From: Lytechinus pictus
Taxonomy: Eukaryota > Echinodermata > Echinoidea > Temnopleuroida > Toxopneustidae
Assembly (NCBI RefSeq): GCF_037042905.1
Contig: NC_087257.1
Span: 29,224,001-29,288,000 of the forward strand
Length of the DNA: 64,000 nt
Direction: 5' to 3'
Shown: piece by piece, positions 35,701 through 47,700 of the stretch
How the letters are laid out: every line of letters starts with the position of its first letter
Numbering within the stretch: position 1 is the first letter of the stretch
Notes under the pieces: model-generated
What the model was told of the DNA's origin: nothing
Seen by the model: the letters and a program-made list of their open reading frames with translations, nothing else
Databases searched by the model: none
Program-made: the position numbers and the translations under genes

Positions 35701-38700
35701 GTTTTTAAGGTCTGAAAATTGTTTATCATCAAGTAGGAAAATAAAATAGGGTTGGTTGATATGTTTTTTTTATAATTCTTAACTATCTACACGCATGTAT
35801 GATATAAAAGAGCGGCATTTCATTTTAAAAAGGAGATAAACAGTTGTGAGGGTAAAAGTGCCCTCTGCTTTATAAAATGGACGATATTCTACTGCACCAT
35901 ATGCACATTTTTTATCAACTTTATTTGTTAAAAAAAAATGAAAATGTCATATGAAAATCATGCTCCGTACCCTGTAGTTACATTTTAATTTTTCTCCAGA
36001 ATATTAACTAAAAAAATAATAAGTTGGCAGGTTTTACTAGGGTCGGTCAGGTTTATATCAACACTACTGGTCGGGATGGACCTTGCCAAGCTCAAATGAA
36101 CTCTCATTCTACCTTCATATAAAAGATGAACTTATCAATGGCTGCCTCTTCCTCAGGGAACAATGACATCAGAGAATTACGGAACCAATCCTTACTCCCA
36201 GATTGCATCGGATAGAACTTCTTGTTTTTGCCGTCGCCGATGACCACCGTGTCAAAGTTCTTGTCAATGGGATCCCACGTGAGCTGGCCCTCCGTCAGTT
36301 GGTCGATGTAGATCCGGGTGATGGTGTTGTTTGCCATCTCACCAATGTAATGAATACCTGACAAACAAAGACACAAAAATCCCAACAATGTGATTGGTGG
36401 TGATTTTTTTTTTACCTGATTGCTAAGAAAGCACGAATGCTTGTAAGCAAGCAACCAGAGGACCGACGGCTTAAGGTCCTCTCCGAAGGACCTGGTACTG
36501 AGGATTAATGCCTTACCAAAGGGCACTAGCGCACCAAGTAGGGAATCGAACCCGGGTCACCGGAATACGCATCCCCCGCTCTACCGACTGAGCTATCGCG
36601 CCTCTATGTGAAAAAAAAAATCATTATTGCAAAGGCAAATAACATATTTCAAAAAAATATTTTTGAGGGCTACTTTTCACAATCTACTGTCTAAAACTGC
36701 ACCACTGGATAAACTTTTACATTGCACTGAATAAGGTGTTTCGGGGTCTGTTTTGAGCATTTCGCAAGCCACATCACCCAAATGCTCCATTTAATCTCTT
36801 CCCCGGTACTTATCAATATCAGACTCATGGAACAAAGCTTTAAGTACTTTACTAACATCAATATCATATTACTTACTCCATAAAGTACATGAACGTCAGC
36901 AACTGCTAGCGAAGTCATGTTGTTGTAAACCAAGACCTTCTCAGCAATAATTGCATTTAGTACCGTTGTGTGACGTCATCAATTTTCACTTTTTGCATTT
37001 CAGTGTTTTTGATACCATATTTTGGTAGCGCATGATGAAATACCTCCACTACCAAAATTTGTTGAGAATCGGTCCATGGGGGCCTGATATATGACCTCAT
37101 GAATACATAATTAGCTCCATTGAAATCAATGTATTATTGGCCTGGTTCTTAAAGTTAGGAACCAGGCCAATAATACATTGACTCCAATGTGGCTAATTTT
37201 GTATTCATGAGGTCATATCTCAGGCCCCCATGGACAGATTTGCACCAAATTTTAGTAGTGGAGGTATTTCATCATGCACTACCAAAATATGGTATCAAAA
37301 ACGCTGAAATGCAAAGAAGTTTTTTTGTGACGTCATCACTTCGGTACTCTATAAAGATCTATGTGATGGACACCCCCTCCCCTCCCCTCCCCCATTATTT
37401 TCTATAAATGATTGAATTTTTTTAATTGCAACTCTTCATACAGAAAATGCATGTAAAAACTTTCCAACGTCAGATTCATAGCCTTCCTCTGTAAAGGTAT
37501 GGCAGCATTCGCCTGCCTGGTCATGTTGTTCTAGGATTACAACCTTGACAACCTTGGCCAAGATCATTCTGATGGAAATACCCCCATGACATTCCCTAAT
37601 CAGTTGAATCTTACCTACAATCTCCATATAGATAGATGAAAATGCAAGTCTATACTTACCCACATCAAATTCATATCCCTTCTCTGTGAAGGTATGACAG
37701 CATCCCCCGGCCTGGTCATGTTGTTCTAGGACCAGGACCTTCTTGCCAACCTTAGCTAGGATCCCTGCGATGGACAGACCACCGATACCACTCCCTATGA
37801 CTATGGCATCAAGATCTTTAGGCACCCTCTGAGGGGTGAACCCTGCAGAAAGAGAAACAAATACAAGGTCCTGTTTCATAAAGACTTCTTAGACTAACAA
37901 ATGGAACAGTTTCTGTATCAAATTTACTATTTAATTAACCAATCATATTGAAGGATTTCAGTAGCTTTTTATTGTTATTGCCAATTTGTGATTATAACAA
38001 GCTTTATGAAACTGGCTCCGGGTGTTCATACAAAGTCCATATAAATCCATACCAAAATACCAAGGTCATCAATTTTTTATTTAGTTCATAATAAATGAAT
38101 AATAAACTTGGAAACATAACGCCAATGACAGCCACCCATGGTGTGCGGAGGCCTAACAAATCAAGTTATCACCCCTGATAATCTATGTATGCAATTCAGA
38201 TCAGTAGTGTTGAATTTGTGATATTGAAATACATGTACACGTGTCAAACATACTCTCTTTTTTATTCACCTATTTAATATTTCTCATGTGAAAACATGAC
38301 AATTTGCACCAAATATACACCTCCTTGACAAACAATTAGAGCTGCTCTTGAGCAAGCACAGAATGTCACTGAGGTGTCAAAACATTTTAACTCACAGTTT
38401 TAAAATGAAAGCTCTGAAAAAAGCTAAATTTGTTTAATTACATGTATGACATTAGCAACCATCTTTACCTTGAAAGATTTCAGGGGGATAGATAATCTTC
38501 ACATTGGATGGCTTCATTTCAGAGAATTCCACTTGGTGGGTTAATATTATACTCATGTTCAATATTACTCCCAAACCTCCATTGGTACATGTATCCCATT
38601 ATGAGCCATCCAATATTTTTTCTTGTGGAGTTCTTGGGGGAACTCAAGAAAAGCACCCCAAAGCATTCGGAATTAGGAGAGTTTAAGGGGTGATTTGGAC

Positions 38701-41700
38701 TGTGTGATGAAAGCAAAATTACCTACATCCCTCCCATATTACATGAGCCATTGGTACTTGTTTTCTCTTTTTTTTGTTTAGACTGATAATGGGAAAATAA
38801 ATGGATACAATACTTCAAACAACTTGAATATACTGAAAGTCAATAAAGAGATTAGATATCCTTGAATAGATTTGTACAGTACAGTATATATCTTGGAGCA
38901 AAGTTCTGTATTGTACCAGTTTGTACCTATTCACCTATAAAAAACTAGCATGAAGATGAGTTCAGTGGAATAATGAATAGGCGTATTTGGGACAAGGTTT
39001 GTGATGATAAAATTATGAACCAGTTATTACCATGTGTGTTGTGTGTGTGTTTGTGTGTGTGTGTTTCAGTCTGTCGGACTGTCATTGTTCAAAAGAGTGT
39101 TTTATTCCCCACCCTGTAACTTGGCGAAAGTGAGATCTGACAGTCTTCTAAAGATTGTCCGCTGTTCAGTCATGCGTGCAGGGGATCAAATGAAAAAGGT
39201 ACCTGAATGTACTGGGAGGATACCTCTATCAAGACATATCATGAAACTAATGATTAAATATTCATATTTTAAACAATTCAACTTTACAAAAGTGGGACAT
39301 TTTTTCTGACTCACTCTGTACAATTCTTGAAAATAACTATAACATGAAAACAGGATCACTGTCATTACACGTAGTACACATCCAAAGTCCAAATAGGTAA
39401 AATCTGTCGTCTATAAGGTCAGCCACTATGACTGATTAACAGGAGTTTATACCAGAAACAGACACAGAAAATGGAATCAGATTCTGATACTATAAGACTA
39501 TGACCAACTGTTTTGTGTATGTGTAGCGGCTATTGGGAAATTAGTTGTTTAAAAATAATTTGCATCTATAGACATAGGTCTAGGTGACAAGGCAAAGTAA
39601 TGAAATTATTTCAATAAAGTTAACATAAAACTAAAGATACTTTTCAACGTGAATGACATGAAAAATTGAAATAATTATGTTGTGACATCATAATAAGACC
39701 ATTATGATGTCACAGGTTAGCCTGAGCAATATTGGAATATTTCTTTTAGACTTCAAGCACATACAATACAATTTATATAGCGCTCTTCACAATGAGTCTG
39801 ACTGTATCACAGCGCTTTACAAATGAGCAAAAATATAATTATGAAAGAAAAATACATACATACATGAAAACTTAATTAAATATTAAAAAGAAATGTCTTT
39901 CTATATAACCGCTGAAATAGTCCCAGAGATGATGGTTCGCTGATGCAGCAATGCATGTGGTTTGTCTATATGTGAAAAATTTTGCTATAGGCCTTAAGCT
40001 ATATTGCGTCTTATCTGACTAAGGCTTATTATTAAAGTGGAATCTTATTATTCAGAAGCATTAATTCAACTTTCATGTAGAGACAACTGTAAGGGTTTTT
40101 AAGGGTCAAATCAAAATTACCAATGTATGTAAATTTTAATTTTTCTCTATATTGACACATGATAGAATATTTATAGTGTACAATACATGACAAATGACTA
40201 TGATCCTACAGAATATTAGGCAAATAATTCAATAGTCAATACTAAAAAAACTTGAAATATCTGGTAAAAAATCAATGTTTGCTGACCCATACTTCCACAA
40301 AAGGAAAATGGTTCACCATGCAAACAAAGATATGCAAAATATTTGCAATGCTCAGATTAGTACTTTCAGACTTGTGCAAAACTGGAAATTATGCAAGTAC
40401 AGTGTACATATCAATGCCATCTCTCTTTTGAGATATGGAGAAAAAATTCTTTCCAAATAATGTTTATGTATAGGCTTAAAAAAAATCATTCTGAATTAAG
40501 GTATAAAGAGGGAGGGGGTATCTCAATCATTTTAGGATTTTCAGCAATCATGACCAGTGGAGATGTTTTGGCATGGGAAATATTTGTCCATCTGCACTGT
40601 ACTGTACTACATGTAGAACGTGGGGAGCTTTTTGTACTAATTTTCTTATTCCACATACATCAATATACATAAATGTACACAAGGGATTGTGATATATGCC
40701 GTGAACATCTCAGTCGGACTCTCTCAGATCTCACCATTTAATTCAGGCAGATTACATCTTGTCAAGAGATCAAAGTCCTGACTAGTTTAAGATTAATTAG
40801 TGATTCTCATTATCTCAAGGGCCGTCTGCACCATCCCGAAGTTTCAAATTAGCGCGCTATTTCTGATCCGGCAAATTATCCCGATCTGAAAAATCTCGAG
40901 ATAGTTGGCGGTGCAGACGCAATTATCGCGCTAGTTCGTAGGATTAATCTCGAGATTGCAATCCCAAGTCAACTCGGGTTTATTTGCAAAATAGCGCGCT
41001 ATTTTACGAATTATCCCGCTAATTCGTCGGTGCAGACGCACTCGAGATTGGACTCGGGGTAATTTATTCATGACGTCAGTCCATAATGCAATTCGCGTTC
41101 CACTTCCGCCTTGGTCAAAACATAAACACGTGCGAAAGTCAACTTTATACATGCGAATAGCGTTCATAAGCAACGATGGTGTCCCCACCAGTGAATGGAT
41201 TTTGGGAGAGACCCCGGGAGAGACCAGACCGAAGGGGGAGGCGCTCATCGCATCGACGATGGTCATATTCAATAACAACACTGACAGCAGTGTTGTCTTA
41301 TTCCTTCGCAAAATGTGAGCAAATAGCATTTCTTTCCTCCTTCTCCCTCTCTCTCTCCCCCTCTGTCGTTGCCTCCTACTCCGCCATCATATTTCACGAA
41401 GAATACATCACTTCTTCACTCGCTGAGCTGAAAGGATTGTTGCATAACACCGGTTGAATTCGGCGAAAGTACTAGTGAAAGGAGTTCATTGCTTGCATAT
41501 CGCGGGAAGTTATTCAAAAGCGCGGGCCGTTGAAACTCCAAGATCCGAAAGTGCGCATGCCCGGAATATCGGGCTTGTTGCCTCGCTCGAGCAGATATAG
41601 CTCCTCGTGGGATGGTGCAGACGGGGTTTCTTGAATCTCGAGATTAATCGCGAAGAGGGCTGATCGGGCTAAAATCTCGAGATTGAGCAAACTCGGGATG

Positions 41701-44700
41701 GTGCAGCACCGCCTTCAATGATTTTTTTTATCTGTTCACTGCTTAACACATTTCCTATGTATAGACCTGAAGTTACCGGTAATATAGCTTCAATTTTCTG
41801 GCTCATCCCTCCCTAAATTCTTTCCCCCCCCCCCTCCTTTTTCTTGTATCATTTTTTTTTCTACATACGTGTATTCTTCATTCTTCTAGAGTTCTTTTTC
41901 ATCTTGTCTGACCCCACTTGGAAATTATAAGGATGGGGAATGCATGTTTGGGCCTCTTTAGTCTTAAAATCTGTCTTTGATAAGTCAGCTTATGCAGGCA
42001 AGCTGTATTTCACTAGCAGCTAACTTGGCTTGGTTGACATCAAAATCTCTATAGTAGTATTTATTAGAGCTCCTTCTGTCAGTGTGCAAGATAGACACAG
42101 TGCATAGACATGACTACTTCTGTCTCTATATACAGTATATTATCATTACCCTGACCAAATAAGTCTCACTACTAACTTACATTTTTTGTTTGTCTACTAG
42201 GTAACTAACTTGAGATGTGAAGGTCACTGATAAAAGTATCTTATACAAATATCCTGAAGCCATGCGCTCAGAGGAACGCAGATTATTGCCTGCGCCGTCT
42301 CTTCACGGGACTTGCCTGGTAGAGACACCTCCCTGACTGGTGCATCCAAGAGATCACATGATCTGTGACATCAGTGATAGAATAGTGCACTATCCCATCA
42401 TTGACGTTACGGAATAGCAATTTCTTTAGTGAGAGTTTTGTTTCAACAGCATAGCCAGAATATTTTTGGTCACATGATGCTGTTTGAAAATGAATCACTA
42501 TAAGCCCTATACAGTGCGTATCAAAAAAAAGTTTACACTTAGAAAAAATCCTGTAAAATTATACATTTGTAATATCCTGACGATTTTTCCACATTTTAAC
42601 ATTGGTACAGGTCCATTTTAGCAAATGATGATATAACTGTCGAAAATATTTCCGCTTGAGTGAGCACCACTTACTTTTGAAAAGTTAGTGAAAAATCATT
42701 TGCGCAGAACTTTGACATAGTTATGCGAATAAAAGTAGACAATAATCACGAAGAACACGTGGAATTTAGCTAGTAAAATTGATTTGAAGATAACTTTACC
42801 TTTTTTAACTTGTTTCCTTGCCCAAAACATTTCGAAGAGTGCATTGCGCCCCATCCACTCCCCCACACACCGAGGCCACTGTGATGATATTTGCCTTACA
42901 ATGAGCTGTGATTTACATGAAATGGCTTATATTAGGCTTGATTTTATTTTGTTAATCATTGTCAAGCTTGAGAAAAGTGTGGAGAAGAAAGTATTACATG
43001 AAAAATGAAATGTAAACCCACTTTAAGTGATAAAAACATAGTGAAAAATGCTGGATATGTCTGCTGTAAACTTTTGTTCAGATTCAGTTATGTCCTCAGA
43101 TCCAGCTGGCACAAAAAGGGTAAAGGTTGTGCTTACTAAGTGTTGAAATTTCAATTTGGGTAGCAAAATTGTTACAAAATGCTTGAATGTATCTGTTTTA
43201 TTTCAATTGACTAAAAGTGGAAGGGAAATGTATGAGAAATGTTTCGCAGGGTAAGTATGATTTCGCCCTTTCCCCTTGACATGCGTGAAAAACGAGCATT
43301 TCTGCGCAAACAAATTTCTGCGAGCTTTACAAAAATGGACAGTGCTCACTCAAGTGTAACATTCTGTCATAACTTTTACTTTCATTGGATAGATGAGACC
43401 CAAACCCAAGAATATATGTGAAAAAAATACCCACATGTTGTATATTTTTTAATTCCCAGGGCTTTTTCAAAGTGTAAACTTTTTTTTGATACGCACTGTA
43501 GAAGATTCAATTTATATAGGATATAAAAACTTTTTATACCTTGCAACGGGCTTTATGATTCTTTGTGATGAAGTTGTTAAAAACCTTATTTCGCCAACGT
43601 TGCGAAGAACAGTGAGAAATAAGATAGCGGCATAAACATCTATAGGCAAGTCTCTCCCATCTTTTCAAAATGTTTTTCTCATTTTTTTGATGAATTCTAG
43701 TTTAACAAGTGGAACGCCTTTGGCAGTCTCGCCTGCATTACGCGATTTAATATAGCAGCAGTGCTAACTTTGAAAACTACTATAAAATAATCATTCATAT
43801 AATGACATATTACCACGTTCATTGACCATAGATGACATTTGAACGGTGACTTAAGACTTGTCAGCTACACCCATGTCCACATTTCATTCACTCTATCCAT
43901 AAATTTTCAAAGTTATGATGGCAATTCAACAAAATTTTACCCCAACATGGCCTAAGTTTATTGACCTTAACTGACCTTTGACCTTGGTTTTGTGACCTGA
44001 AACTCACAGAGGATGTTCAGTGATACTTGATTACTTTTATATCCCAAGTTTTATTAAATAGATCCATAAACTTCAGAGTTAGGATGGTAATTCAACAAAT
44101 ATCCCCAACAAGGCCAAAGTTCATTGACCTTAAATGACCTTTGACCATGGTCATGTGACCTGAAACTCGTACAGGATGTTCAGTGATACTCGATTACTCT
44201 TATGTCCAAGTTTTATGAACTAGATCCATAAACCTTCAGAGTTAGGATGGTAATTTAACAAAGACCCCCAACACGGCCAAAGTTCATTGACCGTAAATGA
44301 CCATTGACCATGGTCATGTGACCTGAAACTCGCACAGGATATTCAGTGGTACTTGATTAACCTAATGTCCAAGTTTCATGAACTAGATCCATAAATTTTC
44401 AAAGTTATGAAGGTAATTCAACAAATACCCCCAGCTCGGCCAAAGTTCATTGACCCTAAATGACCTTTGACCTTGGTCATGTGACCTGAAACTCAGGAAG
44501 GATTACTTGATTAATCTTATGCCCAAGTTTCATGAACTAGGTCCATATACTTTCTAAGTTATGATGTCATTTCAAAAACTTAACCTTCGGTTCAGATTTT
44601 GAAAATAATTCTCCCAACATGGTCTAAGTCATTGACCCTAAATGACCTTTGACCTTAGTCATGTGACCTGAAACTCCGGCAGAATGTTCAGTAATACTTG

Positions 44701-47700
44701 ATTAGGTTTTTAGGTCTAAATCTCGAAATTTTCCGCTCGAGCTACGCGCTCGCATCAATTGTTTATATATAGCTATCCTGTTTACGTTACAAAAAGTGCT
44801 TAGAATTTCCATTCTTTAGGTAGAAATGTCAAAAATTTTCAGCTCGCGCTTCGCGCTCACATTATTTGATTGTTGAAATATGCAACGTCTTCATGGCTAG
44901 CTGTAAGCAGTCCTTAACAGGTTCCTATTCGATCAGTTCAAAACGTGTATTAAAATTTCTGCTCGTGCTTCGCGTCCGTAGTAATTATTTAATTGCATAC
45001 ACATCTTTTTCAGGATAACAAACATTGCCCAGAATGTTCAAATTTTAGGACAAAATACATAAAATATCAACAAAAAATAGCTCGCGCTTCGCGCTCTCAT
45101 TATATGAATAGGGATTATGTGCTATATGTTTATGTTGATTTATAAGAATAAAGCTAAGAAGTGACTATTGGGACTACCCCTTCAAAGGATCAAACAAAAA
45201 TCATCTTCGAGCGGCCGATCGGAAAAATATGGCTGAAAAAAAATTCCAGACCCCCCTATTGGCGAATGCTGGATCCGCCCCTGCACAGGGCTTAAATTAA
45301 TCGACGGCCAGGCCGTCGATGCCCCTATAACCGGCCGTGATGCCCTTTAAAAAAATGAACAATTCATGGCCAAAAAGGCTGTGCCCTTTTTTCAAACTGG
45401 CTGACGTGCCCTATTTTCAAACCGGTCATGCCTTTCTCACTGTGAAATTAAAGTTTACAAAGTTCTCCCATATTTTACAAGCAAAAATACAGTAGAGAGA
45501 AAAACAAAGTTAAAAACTTCCCTCAATTCAAATTGCAAGCCAGTTTGCGCTAAATTCTGTGATCTACACACAAACACACACACAAAGTCAGCATACATAC
45601 ATGTACATGTACTAGCTGCTGCACGCACATGGCATGGCCTTCTGCCTTTGTGTGGCAGGCATGCAGTGGTACTTTTGCAGACTCTGAAATCAGAGTGAAC
45701 AATCTGACACGATTAACAGTTTTTCCACCAAAATAATAAGAAAATCGGTGGGAAATTTATTTTAAATGTATATGGGATTCTCAGATTAACGATTTGGTGA
45801 TGTAATTAGAGGAACTTGTTTTTGAGTTTTCATTACTAGATTGGTCTAGTTGTTTCACCTTTTGTTTTGAGTCTTCTTGTTATCGGTAAGAACTTGTAAT
45901 GGGAAGAGCTAGAGATGCCTGTGTACGTGTGATGCCGCCATGTTTCACCAATTTTTAACATTATAGTTTTCTAACAATTTTTAAAATATAAAAAAAAAAA
46001 AAATATCAGTAAGATTATTGTTAGATGATTACATATTTCTTTGTTTGCTTGAAGTTTGAACTTTTTTCCCTTTCTTTAATTGTTTCTTTCTTTTCTATCG
46101 TTCTTTCTTCTATCCTTCCTGCTTGCCTTTTTTTTGTTCCATCTATCTTTATTTCCAATCTTTCCTAGCTTTCTTTCCTTCCTTCCTTTTCTTATGTCCC
46201 TTCTTTTTTCTTTATTTCCTTTCTTATTTCTTTCCTTAAAATTTTCTTTGCTCCCTTCCTCTCATTTTTCTTTTCATTCTTTCTGTCATCCCTTCTTTCT
46301 TCTTTCCTTCTTCCATTCCTTTATTATTTCACTTCATTCTTTCCTTCTCTTTTCCCCCTTGCTTTGTTCTTTAACCTTGATCCTTCCTCATTTTTATTTT
46401 TCTCTTCTTTTTTCCATTCCTTCTTTCTTCATCCTATCCTTCCTGAATTCCTTTTTCCATTCCATCTATCTTTATTTCTTATCATTTCCTAGTATTCCTT
46501 TCTTCTGTGTTCATTCGTTTTCTTCATTCTTTCCTTCTTTAAGTCCCTTATTGTTTTTTTTTCCTTCCTTCTTTCTCTTACTTACTTTCCTTCTATCTTT
46601 TTTTTTTATTTCCTTTTATTTCATTCTTTCTTTCCTTAATTTTTTTATTTGCTTCCTTCTCTCTTCCTCTCCTTTTTCTTTTCTTTCTTTCTCTCCTTCC
46701 ATTATTTTCTTTCTTTTTTCATTCTCTCCTCCCTTCATTTTTCCTCCCTCTCTTTCATTCTTTCTTTCATTCTTTGTTTTCTTTTTTTTTATTACTTTTT
46801 TGCTATTCCCTTCCTTCTTTCTTGATTTCTTCTTTCTTTCAAAGAATGAAGGAAACATTTTTCTTTCCTTCATTCATTCTTTCATCCTCCTTTTTTTTTC
46901 TTACTCTCATTTTTTCTTTCTCTCCATTTTTTCTTTCAAACATTCATTCATCTTCTCTTCCCTTCCTTTTTCTTTCTTTCCTTTCTTCTTTCTTTCTTTA
47001 TTTCAAAGAATGAAGGAAACCTTTTTTTTTCTTTCCTTTATTTTTTCTTTTAACCTTCTTTTATTCTAACTTTCTTTCTTTTCACTTTTTTTTCTTTTTC
47101 CCCCTTCATTTTCTTTACCTAATTTTTTCCCTTTCATTTTTTCTTTCTTTCATCTCCATTCATCTCTTTTCTTTCTCTCCTTCATTCTTTCTTTCACCCA
47201 TTCGTTCACACTCCCTTCCTTTCATTTTCTTTATTTTTGTTCCTTTCTTGTATTTTTCTTTCTTTCTTTCTTCCCTTCCCTCCCTTCCTTTCTTTCTTTA
47301 TAATTATTTTCAATGATTCCTTTTTTATTTTGTGCCATGGTCACAAAAGTAAATGAAAATATATGAGGGAGGAAATCATTCAAATGGCATAACAACACAC
47401 TAACTTCAGTCATGGCAGGCAAGATAAAACCGCTCTGAAAAAAAATACAATTTACAAAGGTACATCAGTTCATGTTAAAAAGAGAGGAAAAGGGCAATGG
47501 TACATATAGAACAGCACTACTTTCTTTGAAGCGGTAAAATCTTCTTTCTTTTTTTGGGGGGGCACATGAAATATATATTGGGTCAAGTATTTTCCAACTA
47601 TTTCAAAATTCACTTGCCCAACTGGGCAAGTACTTCAAAAAAGTTATGTAGCACCCTGTACAAGAGCAAGTACATTTGACATCTAAAAAAAAAGGATACT

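Noticed and set aside
39036-39310. Possible mariner element after the GT repeat
   Set aside because: Only one end-like sequence (TGACTCACTCTGTA) is visible; no inverted partner was found.
41070-41457. Overlapping frames of 82-93 codons
   Set aside because: They lie within a transposon with inverted ends and show no domain.
46080-47069. 329-codon frame rich in Ser, Phe and Leu
   Set aside because: It is a translation of the polypyrimidine tract; no start context, domain or codon bias.
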